This document shows positions 1-9,215 of a DNA stretch of 64,000 nucleotides, piece after piece. This DNA is from Nannochloropsis oceanica. Its lineage: Eukaryota > Sar > Eustigmatophyceae > Eustigmatales > Monodopsidaceae. Made by a program: the position numbers and the translations under genes. The notes under the pieces were generated by a model. The model ran no database searches and was not told where the DNA came from. It was given only the letters and a program-made list of their open reading frames with translations. The stretch spans positions 575,001 to 639,000 of the forward strand of contig CP038131.1 in NCBI GenBank assembly GCA_004519485.1, given 5' to 3'. Each line of letters opens with the position of its first letter. Within the stretch, counting starts at the first letter, position 1.

Positions 1-1601
1 CCCCGAGCACCTCTCTAATTCTTACTGTCGCCTTGCACCCGTCACCCGATGTAGTCGACGCCTTTGTTCGAAGCCGGCAAGACCATCAACGCCTAGTTTC
101 GGTACAGGTACAGCTCACCGCGGAATTCAACAAAGACAATATTCTCCGTCGCCCCGTGGACGCTGAGCGAGGAGTAATAACAGCAGCAGCAGCAGCAGCA
201 GCAGGAGGAGCACTAGCAGTAGCACCAGCAGCTTGCACATCTACTGCCTCAGACGCCGTTTCGCCACGCTCCTTCTCTATCTCCTCCTTCTCTTCCAACA
301 CCCCCCGCGCTGTCGCCCCAAATCAAAGACGCCACAGTCTCTCCCTTACCACGGGCACGTGGGGCCATGACGTCCTCGAAGAAGCCCTTTGTCGAAATAC
401 CCTCCGAACAGGGTGCGAAATTGTCATCCAACAACCTCTCACTGTCGTCATCTCCGTGCAAGACTGTTCACACTGGCATTCCTCCCGTCGGTACTTCGTC
501 CAAGTCCTACTCCGGAACCGCGCCCCCTTACCTGTAATACTCCATGCGTGTCGCCTTCGCCTCTCTCCTTTCTATCACATCGTGGTGCAAGACGACGAGG
601 ACGGAGATAGTTTCAGCAGAAGCAGCAAGCAAGGGACCCACCTCCGCAATCTCCTCCTTGCCCCCGGACAAGAGGTGCGTTACGCTTATCTGATCGAACG
701 GATGGTTTCTGCCGCAGCAGTAGGAAGTAATGCAGCAGCCTCGTCGTCATCCGCCTTCCGCGAATCCCCCAGCAAGATGTCCGTTAGCGCAGACTACACT
801 TTGGAGAGCCCGAGACCTATCAATAAAGCTCGTTTCCGGTGCCACCACCCTCCGCAGCAGCGACAGAACTTTGAACGCTATTTTCAAGACTCAGCCATGC
901 GCAGCCGTGGAGATACCCTCCGTACATTTGTTGTGCGTGCGCAGCTCGTACCCGCTACCCTGCCTTCCTCCTCCTTCCTTTCATCCCGAAACTATGGACA
1001 TGATGTCATTGCAGCTGCTGTCACGGTTGTGGACAACGAGAAGCAGCAGCATTTGTTGCTGCCTGCCTGTGCACCAGCCATTCCGGGGGACGTGGAAGAT
1101 CGAGGGGTGGTGGTAGGATACTTCCAAAATTGGGTCACAGAGGGAGTCGTCGGCGTTGCTTTACGCCTTGAGTTGGCCGTGGAGCTCTCAGAAGAGGCAG
1201 CCCGTGAAGGTGTGGCAGCGACTGCGGCAGCCGCCATAGCGAAGCAGGACGGTAGGGAACGGGAGCGATTTCGATTGGTTTATGAGGTTGCTGCTGACCC
1301 GGCGGACTGGGCCGTGTGGGGCATGACGAAGGGTACAGTGGAAGCACGGTCGCCGGCTACCGGTGAAGGGAGCGACAAACAGCAGGAGACATTTGCTCGG
1401 GTGGTGGTGGAATGCAAGTTGGTGCCTGTTCGTGCGGGCTTGCTCGCCTGTCCTGTTCTAACGTTTGAGCCGGTGGACGTGCGTGCTGCCGTCTCTCCCA
1501 GGAGTAGGAGAAAGAGCTATGTCAGGTGGGTAGGGCCTCGCGATATTCTGGTTGTTTCGGCGCCGGGCTTGAAACGAATTCCGACTGTTCGTATGGTGTG
1601 A
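1..1601 (+). CDS. TRAPPC10: TRAPP II complex subunit TRAPPC10 (Trs130), C-terminal part
   Basis: The reading frame is open from the left edge with no convincing start, so the 5' part of the gene lies outside the window. About 530 residues are visible. The last third carries the TRAPPC10/Trs130 C-terminal pattern: LVYEVAADPADWAVWG, then VVVECKLVPVRAGLLACP and a short hydrophobic end. In known organisms TRAPPC10 is a large subunit of the TRAPP II complex, which activates Rab GTPases at the Golgi. A run of eight CAG triplets near position 181, read here as GCA, encodes a poly-alanine stretch, and other alanine and serine runs make the middle poorly conserved. It ends convergently with the VMA12-like gene. 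The family call rests on the C-terminal pattern only. Confidence 0.72.
   Translation, partial: PSTSLILTVALHPSPDVVDAFVRSRQDHQRLVSVQVQLTAEFNKDNILRRPVDAERGVITAAAAAAAGGALAVAPAACTSTASDAVSPRSFSISSFSSNTPRAVAPNQRRHSLSLTTGTWGHDVLEEALCRNTLRTGCEIVIQQPLTVVISVQDCSHWHSSRRYFVQVLLRNRAPLPVILHACRLRLSPFYHIVVQDDEDGDSFSRSSKQGTHLRNLLLAPGQEVRYAYLIERMVSAAAVGSNAAASSSSAFRESPSKMSVSADYTLESPRPINKARFRCHHPPQQRQNFERYFQDSAMRSRGDTLRTFVVRAQLVPATLPSSSFLSSRNYGHDVIAAAVTVVDNEKQQHLLLPACAPAIPGDVEDRGVVVGYFQNWVTEGVVGVALRLELAVELSEEAAREGVAATAAAAIAKQDGRERERFRLVYEVAADPADWAVWGMTKGTVEARSPATGEGSDKQQETFARVVVECKLVPVRAGLLACPVLTFEPVDVRAAVSPRSRRKSYVRWVGPRDILVVSAPGLKRIPTVRMV
181..204 (+). repeat. (CAG)8 microsatellite
   Basis: Eight perfect CAG triplets lie inside the TRAPPC10 reading frame. 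They are read in the GCA frame and give a poly-alanine tract in a poorly conserved linker. Confidence 0.9.
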
Positions 1602-1908
1602 GAGTATAAGGAAGAGGAGATGGGGTTTGATAGGAGGGAATGATCATTGTGTAGACAGACACCTGTAAAAAATGAAGGAAACAAAAGTATTGTACAACTT
1701 GTAAAAAGCGCAACTCACTGCTCCTTTGATTTTGTTCTACAAAATCAGTGCTTTATTCCATCGCTGATTAAACGAAATGATGCTCTCCATGCAATCTATA
1801 AAAGGTCTTCGTTTTCGAGTGTCTTTTTTCTCCGAGTGGATTCGCCGTGTCTGTCCTCACCCTTTCTCACTGTGGATTCTATGGTACAATCTGTTTCTCT
1901 TACCGCGC
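1602..1908. other. Convergent intergenic region, TRAPPC10 to VMA12
   Basis: About 300 AT-rich bases lie between two stop codons on opposite strands. They should hold both 3' untranslated regions. I see no supported gene. Confidence 0.6.
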
Positions 1909-2682
1909 TTATAACACCTTTTGTTTGACTCCTCCCGCTTTTGGTGGGCCCACGATAGATCTATTGCTGGTGTTCTTTTTGGCCGTCGGTTTTCTGAACG
2001 TGAGATCGTCAGCGTAGCCGCAAGGAATGGTCTTGCCTTGCTGGCCCAACTGCTCGTTCCGTTCCCGCTTGGGGGCATACCGCTCTACCTCTGTCGTTCG
2101 GATGATGTACAACATCATTTCCAACACAAGCATCGTCATGGCCGTTACAATTCCCACCATCAAACGGTGTGCGTCTTTAGTAATAAACGAGCCCGCCACA
2201 TACCAACCCATAAAGCCCGCCGTGATCATAGCCACTAGCATGTTGAATGCAATGGAGGCCTGGTAGAATGGACGGGTTTCTGGGTCTGGCTTTCGTGCCC
2301 CGCCCCAGTGCACATTCTTGACCATGCGGTCGTACTCTTGCTTCTGGTGTTTGGCTTGGAGATTCTTTCGCCAGCCTTCCTTCGCCGTGGCCTGAGTCGC
2401 AAGGTCCTCCTTCCGCTGCACGTGCCGAGGAAACACAGGGCGGGCGCCTTGTATGACCGTCTCATTAAAGGCATCCTCCCGCTCCTGGAATACCTCCTTC
2501 AGCACCGCATGAGCCGCTCGCAACTGGGCTGGAGTCACGTCTTTCTCGCCTTGGTAAGACGCCAATGCTTCGTCGCCGGTAGAAGAGAGTGTGCAGGCTT
2601 GCTGCATAAGCGCCACGGCTTCGAGTCCGGGCAACCGAATTAGGAGTAAGGGCACAGTGTCGGTGGTGGTGGTCGGGGCCAT
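1909..2682 (-). CDS. VMA12: V-ATPase assembly factor, Vma12/TMEM199 family
   Basis: A single-exon protein of 257 residues with an ATG start. The N-terminal half is soluble. A basic, Gln-rich segment at about 105-125 includes QEYDRMVKNV, the pattern that precedes the membrane part in this family. Two membrane segments follow at about 142-164 and 172-195, and the C-terminal tail is basic. In yeast and animals Vma12/TMEM199 stays in the ER and helps assemble the V0 sector of the vacuolar H+-ATPase. Size and topology fit. The gene is divergent from the AP endonuclease, with only 144 bases between the proposed start codons. Confidence 0.8.
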   Translation of the reverse strand: MAPTTTTDTVPLLLIRLPGLEAVALMQQACTLSSTGDEALASYQGEKDVTPAQLRAAHAVLKEVFQEREDAFNETVIQGARPVFPRHVQRKEDLATQATAKEGWRKNLQAKHQKQEYDRMVKNVHWGGARKPDPETRPFYQASIAFNMLVAMITAGFMGWYVAGSFITKDAHRLMVGIVTAMTMLVLEMMLYIIRTTEVERYAPKRERNEQLGQQGKTIPCGYADDLTFRKPTAKKNTSNRSIVGPPKAGGVKQKVL

Positions 2683-2826
2683 GTTTCAGATGATTGTGGC
2701 TGTAGGATGGTGGAGATGTGGAGAGAGAAGGATGGGGATGGGGAGTATGGCGTAGTAGGGCTCGGAACGCTGCATTCGATTTCTTTCTCACAAAACGAAA
2801 GCATAACCGACACAACCGTAGAAGTC
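2683..2826. promoter_or_regulatory. Probable bidirectional promoter, VMA12 / AP endonuclease
   Basis: These 144 bases separate the ATG codons of two divergent genes, so they should contain both promoters and both 5' untranslated regions. A longer start for the AP endonuclease at 2707 would leave 24 bases, which makes the 2827 start more likely. Confidence 0.5.
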
Positions 2827-4287
2827 ATGCCAAAGCGCAAGCAGGAGGAGGAAAGGGAGACGAATGGACAGGAGCAGGAGCAGGAGGGCAACGAGCTGTC
2901 TGAAGAGAAGAAAGGGGTGTTGATGAAGAAGCAGGAGGGGAATCGGGAGGAGGAGCAGCAGCAGCTCGAGGAGAGTGACGCTGACCAGCACGAGCGGTCG
3001 CAGAAGAAGGCGGCGAAGATGAAGGCTGCAGAGGTCGTGTTACAGACGAAACGTTGTGCCTTGGCCCGGAATCCAGCTCTCGGCCACCCGCGCTCTTTTA
3101 AGGTTCTTTCTTGGAATGTGAACGGCCTTAATGGCATCCTGAATGGAAAGCATGCCACGCTCAACGGCAACAAGACTACCAACGTGTTGCAAGAACTGGT
3201 AGCCCTTGAAGGAGATGTGGACGTCTTGTTCCTCCAAGAGACTAAGCTGCAAGAGAGCAAATGTTCTGGCTTCAGCAAAATTCTTCCCGGATACGTGGCA
3301 TATTGGTCCTGTTCAAAAGTCAAGAAGGGGTATTCGGGGGTGGCTGCGTTTGTAAAGGAGGTGTATGTGCGCGGAAATGGTGATGGCGGTGGGGATGCAA
3401 AAATGGGACCGATAGGGAAGCAACAGACACTGTCGAGCTTTTTTCGGGCCGGCTTCAAGAAGAAGGGAACCGCGACGGAAGAGGGGGCCAAGGGCGCTGC
3501 GACATCCCCGTGTGATGCTGCTACCTCTGATACTGTTTCTTCCACTTCGACTTCCTCGTTCGAAGTCTTGAATGTGAAGTACGGCTATTGCGGAGACAAA
3601 GACGAGGACGAGGAAGGTCGTGTGGTGACCCTGGAATTTGCATGCTTTTGGTTGGTGGGGGTGTACGTAGCGAATAGTGGGATGAGGCTTGAGCGGCTGC
3701 AGCATCGCCTCAAGACTTTCAATCCACGTTTTCAAGAGTTTCTTTCCGGCCTGAATGACATTAAGCCTGTATTAGCCATTGGAGATTTTAATGTGGCCCC
3801 GTTGGATATAGATTGCTACAATGCAGGGGCTAAGCATTTGGTGAAGGTGCCAGGGTTGACACCGGAGGAGCGGGAGGCGCATGCTACGTGGTTAGGTACC
3901 GGATGGGAGGATACATTCAGGTTCGTTTTCAGATTTCTACGAAAGAAAAATATCTTGACTTCCTTTTCTCTTCGCCTCACCTATCAAGTTTACATTCTCG
4001 TCTTCATGTATCTCATCATTTACATCCGCCGTTTCTTCAGGGCCTTTCATCCGGAAGCCAAGGGGCAGTACACATACTGGAACGTCAAGACAAATGCAAG
4101 GCCTGACAACAAGGGACTGCGACTAGACTTTGCCATAATTGCTTCGCAAGACCTGAAAGGAGGAAGAGGAGTCAAGGTGCATGACTCGTTCATTCTGCAC
4201 GAAGCGACGGTGGGCTATTCGGATCATGCGCCCATTGGCGTTGTCCTGGAGGTGGAGGGGGGAGGGAGGGGGGAGGTATCTTCGTGA
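2827..4287 (+). CDS. AP endonuclease (exonuclease III/APEX family) with internal PIP box
   Basis: The base-excision repair endonuclease that cuts DNA at abasic sites. Two exons, 2827-3920 and 4041-4287, flank a 120-base intron. After splicing, GWEDTFR joins AFHPEAKGQYTYWNV, a junction conserved in this family. Catalytic motifs are all present: SWNVNGLNG (Mg/phosphate), LFLQETKLQ (metal Glu), GDFNVAP (Asp/Asn) and YSDHAP (general base His). The first 80 residues are Lys/Glu-rich and probably nuclear-targeting. A loop of about 60 residues is inserted between the LFLQETK part and the GDFNVAP part. It contains QQTLSSFF (residues about 199-206) followed by basic residues, a canonical PCNA-interacting peptide. 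I chose the ATG at 2827 because an earlier start would nearly abut the divergent VMA12 start. The intron is a multiple of three without stops, so retention would add 40 residues. An AATAAA lies at about 4310. Confidence 0.88.
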   Translation: MPKRKQEEERETNGQEQEQEGNELSEEKKGVLMKKQEGNREEEQQQLEESDADQHERSQKKAAKMKAAEVVLQTKRCALARNPALGHPRSFKVLSWNVNGLNGILNGKHATLNGNKTTNVLQELVALEGDVDVLFLQETKLQESKCSGFSKILPGYVAYWSCSKVKKGYSGVAAFVKEVYVRGNGDGGGDAKMGPIGKQQTLSSFFRAGFKKKGTATEEGAKGAATSPCDAATSDTVSSTSTSSFEVLNVKYGYCGDKDEDEEGRVVTLEFACFWLVGVYVANSGMRLERLQHRLKTFNPRFQEFLSGLNDIKPVLAIGDFNVAPLDIDCYNAGAKHLVKVPGLTPEEREAHATWLGTGWEDTFRFVFRFLRKKNILTSFSLRLTYQVYILVFMYLIIYIRRFFRAFHPEAKGQYTYWNVKTNARPDNKGLRLDFAIIASQDLKGGRGVKVHDSFILHEATVGYSDHAPIGVVLEVEGGGRGEVSS

Positions 4288-4482
4288 CGAAGAGATGAAC
4301 AAATTGTTCAATAAACGTGCCAAAATGGTCATATCTGGCACGATAAACGAACAAAGGTCACGAAGAGTAACAATCAACCACACGAATGAATGTCACTCTT
4401 AACATTCCAGTTAGTCATTAATTTTCATTCCGCCTTTCCAAATTGTCTTTGCTTTCTCTGTTGTCCACATGACCGCGTGTCT

Positions 4483-5938
4483 TCATGCACAAGCCGCCAC
4501 AGCCAAAAGAAAGAAAAAACTAAATATCAGCACATCTTGCCAAGCCGTCTGCGCCACCTTCCATCCCTCCAACACCCACCCCAACCCCAATGAGCTCGCT
4601 ACCGTCTCAACAATTGACCTGTTCGCACTTTCCCCTAGCGAACCACCATCACCCCCGACACTGCCACTACCGCTAAAACCCTTATTGCTATTACTTTCAC
4701 CTTCCCCTAGCAACGGATCTTCCTGCCCGGCCTCCGTCCATGCTCCCTGCAAGCTAGCATTTGCCGCTCCTCCTGATCGCAGTGCCATCATGGAAATCAA
4801 AGCCACACCGTGCCAAACCAATGCCAGGATGGGCAAGGGCAAGGAATCAAAGGCCTCTGGTAAGAATAACCCATGAAACCATGCTAACCACCCAAGTCGT
4901 TTGGTGCTGCCTCCACCCCCTGACTCGGAAGGGGGGAAATGGAGGGACGGACTGGCCTTGGCCACAAACTCGTCCAATGCCGCTCTGGCTTCGTACTGCT
5001 GCTGCCGCTGTGCTTGCATCCGAAGGTCTGCTAGAAAAGTGGCATTCAAGACCGTGATCCAGATTCCGGAAATGACGCCGGCCAGGCACAGGAGCCAAAA
5101 CCGGACCATGGCGTCCGAGGCAGTCAGGGTCTTGAGGAGGGAGGGAGGAGAGGGTGGCCCGACGCGAAGAGTGGTGGCTGTTTTTCGTTGAAGGGAGCAA
5201 GAGGTGTACAAGCAAATGGTATTAAGATGTAAGAATATGGCTTATCGGACAATCGCTAAGCATAATTTCGATGAAATAAGCATGCTGCATACATCCTCTC
5301 CCTTACATCCATTTTTGGTCGTCGTTTTCTCGACGATGTCGTCGTTGTCGCCCCGAGATGCATGATACCGTTTACGCAGAGTGTTGCCCCCCGTTGTCAA
5401 GGTAGCAGACGCAGTGAGAGCCATGCTGGCAAGCACAGTAGGATGTGGAGGGGAAGACGGGGAACGGGGGGATGGAGAGCACGACGAGGCCTCCGCAGAC
5501 GCCGCGACATTCGTGTCCCCAAGATTTGAATTTTCTACTTGCTGCTGCTCTTTTTGTACAGAATCAGCTGCCGCTAAGGTGGCCGTCGACAGGAGAATGT
5601 TACGGGCCTGCAAGCGTCGTCGATTCAGTGCGCGAACGCCGCCTGTCTCACTGCCGCAAGTGCCCTCAGGCGCTGTCGCTTTCCCCCCCTCTCCATCTGC
5701 AGCAAGTCTTCCTGCAGGGCCCACAGCGGCAGCGGTAGTGGCTGCTGTTTCTTCGTCCTTGCCCTCCTGCTAACCGAGGCCGGTGGGTCAGAGGTCCAAT
5801 CATAAGCAGGCCTTCAATCGCACTTTCCATCCATCAGCTTACCTGTGCAATCGCGGCCCCCAAGCCCGACACCAGCTTCATCCGGTCACCCCTTTGTGCC
5901 AGAATCTTGGCCCGTCGACGGGCTGCTGCATCGCTCAT
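4483..5938 (-). CDS. GET2: GET2/CAML-like receptor subunit for tail-anchored protein insertion
   Basis: I propose one gene of three exons: 5938-5843, 5766-5307 and 5177-4483 (416 residues). Exon 1 encodes RRRAKILAQRGDRM, matching the N-terminal basic motif by which GET2/CAML proteins bind the Get3 ATPase. Exon 2 is a low-complexity linker. Exon 3 has three hydrophobic segments (MVRFWLLCLAGVISGIW; LPLPILALVWHGVALISMM; VLIFSFFFLLAVAACA), the topology of GET2. The last is preceded by GWKVAQTAWQDV, resembling the CAML segment before its final helix. Splice sites are GTAAGC...GCAG and GTAAGG...ACAG, and phases agree throughout. Known role: with GET1 it forms the ER receptor for tail-anchored proteins. 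Alternatively, exons 1-2 and exon 3 are two small genes. I judge one gene clearly more likely. Confidence 0.66.
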
Positions 5939-6097
5939 AACTGTGCTCTTTGTGTTGTGGGTACAGGGTGAGTGTCAAAAGACAGTCCGTCGTCATCAGC
6001 GATGAGAGACTCTTTGAATCGTTACGTCAGCAACTTTCCCATCTTGAAAGCAAGCACTCATTAACATAACCACAAGCACATTCTACAAGAGGGATGC

Positions 6098-7195
6098 ATG
6101 AAACAAGGACGTCAACGCTTGCCTGACCTGACAGCCACTATGCTTCTTCCCCTTCTGCTCCTCTTCCTGTGCCCTGCGGCTAGTGCGTTCAGCATGTCCT
6201 CGCTTCCTTCAACCTCCTCCCTCTTCGTGTTTGGCCTGGGGTACGTGGGAAGCCGCTTGGCGCAGAAACTGGCACCAGCGTGGGAGGTTGGCGGCACTGT
6301 GTCGTCTTTGTCTTCCTCGCTACCCTTTTCCCCCCAGGTACGTGAGTGGGAATTCGATGCCAGGCCGTCAAATCCCACGCTCCTGGACGCTGCGGCGCTG
6401 GCGGCGTTGCGACAAGCCACGCACGTCCTAGTGACCATCCCACCTGTAGACGGCACGGACATGGTGGTGAAACTGTATGGCTCCCATCTATCAAACCAAT
6501 GCCCCCGTTTGCGCTGGGTTGGGTACTTAAGCTCCACGAGTGTCTATGGCGATCGAGGTGGTGACTTGGTATCAGAGGAGGATGAAGTGCGGCCCGTTAC
6601 GTCCAAGGGTGTGGCGCGTGTGGAGGCCGAGGCAGCGTGGATGGAGCTGGTTCGGCAGGTACCAAGCCAGCTCTCACATTTACGTATTTTCCGGTTAGCT
6701 GGTATCTATGGCCCGGGAAGGAACGCTTTGGAGACGATGAGGCGGGGGTTGCAGGGGGCGCAAGCAGGGCCAGATATCTCAAGTCTTGATGGCGACCGGT
6801 GGGTGAGCCGCATTCATGTCGAGGATATAGTTCGAGTGCTCCAGTGTTCTATGGAAGACGACAGCCGGGATGGTGGCCAAGTGGAGATCTATAACGTGGC
6901 TGACGACCAGCCTGCCTCTCGCCTGGAGGTTTTTTCCTTCGCGGCTGCTTTGCTGGGCAATAAAGGAGCTGCCAATCTGATTGCTAACCCACCAGGATTC
7001 TCCCCGTCCGTAACCCCTCCCTCCTCCCGTCGTGCCCGGCCTCCAGAGAGCAAGCGGGTGGCTAACAACAAAATAAAGGAGCTTCTACTAGGTGGCAGCG
7101 CGGCATCCTCTTCCTCGACGTCGCCTTTACGATACCCCACATATGAGGAGGGATTGAGGCACATATGCGAGGAAATGGACGTGTGGAGATACTAA
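6098..7195 (+). CDS. Plastid-targeted NAD(P)-binding epimerase/SDR-like protein
   Basis: A single exon of 365 residues; the second ATG at 6140 gives a cleaner presequence. MLLPLLLLFLCPAASAF is a hydrophobic signal peptide ending in ASA-F, the cleavage motif of secondary red plastids. The mature part begins with a Rossmann motif, FVFGLGYVGSRLAQKLA. It continues with VGYLSSTSVYGD (the active-site Ser and Tyr region of extended SDRs), RLAGIYGPGRNAL and a conserved ending RYPTYEEGLRHI. The usual YxxxK lysine is not in the standard place, which fits the atypical YeeZ-like SDR group whose substrate is unknown. I do not assign a reaction. The gene is divergent from GET2. Confidence 0.72.
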   Translation: MKQGRQRLPDLTATMLLPLLLLFLCPAASAFSMSSLPSTSSLFVFGLGYVGSRLAQKLAPAWEVGGTVSSLSSSLPFSPQVREWEFDARPSNPTLLDAAALAALRQATHVLVTIPPVDGTDMVVKLYGSHLSNQCPRLRWVGYLSSTSVYGDRGGDLVSEEDEVRPVTSKGVARVEAEAAWMELVRQVPSQLSHLRIFRLAGIYGPGRNALETMRRGLQGAQAGPDISSLDGDRWVSRIHVEDIVRVLQCSMEDDSRDGGQVEIYNVADDQPASRLEVFSFAAALLGNKGAANLIANPPGFSPSVTPPSSRRARPPESKRVANNKIKELLLGGSAASSSSTSPLRYPTYEEGLRHICEEMDVWRY

Positions 7196-7424
7196 GCTGC
7201 CTATTGTCAACATTAGGCTGGGACACCAAAATAGTGTACAATGGAATGAATTGAGGGTCTTCCACCTCCGGGCATAAGAAACGGTGCTAAGCATCATTTC
7301 TTTCCCTGAATCAAATTTTTCCCTTTTCTATTTTCTATTTTTTACTTAATACACTATATGCATCGATTCTTTCTCATCTACTTTTGATTTTGTCTGAAGT
7401 TCGTCTTCCATGCCTATATGAAAA

Positions 7425-8862
7425 TTACGATGGTGCTGTGTCTCCAAGGTCCTCCCACTCAAATGAAGGAGAAAAGGCCGAGCCATTCTCCATGGCGCAG
7501 TACACCCTCAGAGCATGCGCATACGCATCATTCTGTCGCGCCTTTTCATGATCACCGGCAGCCTCGCTCTTCCATGACTTTCGGATCGTGGGCTGGCACT
7601 CCTTTGCGTGATTCTGCGTCTGATGGTGCAGGCTATGGTCAATGAAGCTGTTGATGTCTTTCATGGTGACCTTCCGGGGAACATCGACACCACAGCCCCG
7701 GAGCTGCTCGTAGACCATGCCTAGCACGCCCGCCCCGTCCTGGATGAGCGCCGCATTCGAAATGACAACGCGGCAAAGTCCTTGAGAGTTTTGAATCGCC
7801 AGGCGGTTGTACGCTATCCAGAGATATAGTGCGCGGGGCAGCCCAAACTCGTTCCCACGATGAATCAAGGATTTGGCCACTTCCATTGGGTGCCGGTATA
7901 CGAAGAGCACGGCAGGGGGCGTCCTCCAGAAGGGCAGCCAAAATTTCAAAGTGAAGCAAAGCCTCGGGTCTTTGACGGCCCATGGATGATGTACAGGGTT
8001 GTTGAAAAAGGTCAAAGCAGCGCGTCCAAGTCCGAAGTCTACCTTGCTCGTTAGAGCGTGTTCCTGCATGAAAAGGAAAAGGGGTTTTAGTAGGTTGCAA
8101 GGGACATGTATGTATTGCATGAAAAAAGAGCGGTGGGCGGAAACGCGGTACCGTGACAAATGGGTATAAATTTTGTTGTGACCTTAACAGGAAGGGGATG
8201 AAACGTGTCTTAATTTGAGCTGCTGAAGGGGAAAGAGATAATACGAATCGCAGATTTCGTCTTGACACATGGAATGCTTTCACCTACCAAAGCCAGGAGG
8301 TGGTTGAAGTTAAATATGTTGAGAGACCAGTTAACATCTTGTTCCTTCATCAGCTTATCGTTCTGCACGACAACTTGGAGCCGCTCGAAGAAGCCCTTGT
8401 CGTTTTCCCCCTCCCTCGCTCCCAGAATATCGTCAGGCTCTCCCAAATGGAAACCCATTTCCTGCAGCAAACCCGTCACCATGGAAGTTCCGGAGCGGTG
8501 CATGCCAAGGACCACGACGCCATCGATGCTGCCTGGTGTGGGCTGCCACATACCGCCGGCCTTGGGCTGGAGATTTAGAGATTGTCGCTGGCCCCGAGCA
8601 TCTATAGCAGCGTGACCGGCGCTGTCGCGGGTGTAGACGAAAGCGCCATAGAGCACGAAAGCAAGCAACACCACCGCAGGCCAAACCCGTCGCTGTCTGG
8701 TTTGGTCAATAGTAGGAAGTATAATGGAGACTGAGCGGGCCTCCGCAAAGATCAGAGAATGGTGGGTCAAAGGGTGCTGAAAACTTACCTTGGTTTGCCA
8801 CTTGTTACCTTGTTGTATGGGTGAGGCCCGTTATTTTTTATCGGCCACGAGCCGTATGCCAT
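7425..8862 (-). CDS. Type II membrane sulfotransferase
   Basis: Three exons, 8862-8789, 8696-8288 and 8063-7425, give 373 residues with matching phases. A short cytosolic N terminus is followed by one signal anchor (VWPAVVLLAFVLYGAFVY, about 29-46), so the catalytic part should face the Golgi lumen. VVLGMHRSGTSMVTGLL is the 5'-phosphosulfate loop for PAPS. FVYRHPMEVAKSLIHR is the 3'-phosphate binding motif. AVKDPRLC lies between them. The acceptor substrate cannot be read from the sequence; algal relatives may sulfate wall polysaccharides. The first exon depends on the 92-base intron 8788-8697 (GTAAGT...CCAG). Without it no ATG precedes the membrane anchor in frame. Confidence 0.78.
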
Positions 8863-9215
8863 GACTCGTGTAACAAGCCTGCGATTGCTTAAGTGTGTGT
8901 GTTAGCGAGTGGTCAACAGAGACATATCAAGGCATCATATTGACCCACGTAATGGGTTGTGTGCTCGGCGAGCGACGGGATGAAGAACTTCTGAACAACC
9001 ATCGCTTACACTTCTTCAAGTGCCCTTCTTCCCTCAAACATGAGCTGCCCTCCTTACTTAGTCCACCGTGGAGCTGATTCCATCCATCCTCAGCCTCGGA
9101 GAGGTATAATATCTTCCTCCACCATGGAGCTATGCCCAGAGCGGTGACATCCCCCCATTCCACAGCGAATAACTAGACCTCGACTTCTCCGGGTGGTATG
9201 AAGGTCGCTTTCTGT
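8863..9215. other. Intergenic region, no gene seen
   Basis: About 350 bases lie between the sulfotransferase start and the stop of the dehydrogenase, both on the minus strand. They should hold the sulfotransferase promoter and the dehydrogenase 3' end. Nothing else is supported. Confidence 0.5.

Noticed and set aside
2707-2826. Upstream start for the AP endonuclease
   Set aside because: The frame is open from 2707 and has an ATG there, but it would leave 24 bases to the divergent VMA12 start. The sequence between 2707 and 2827 shows no conserved part.
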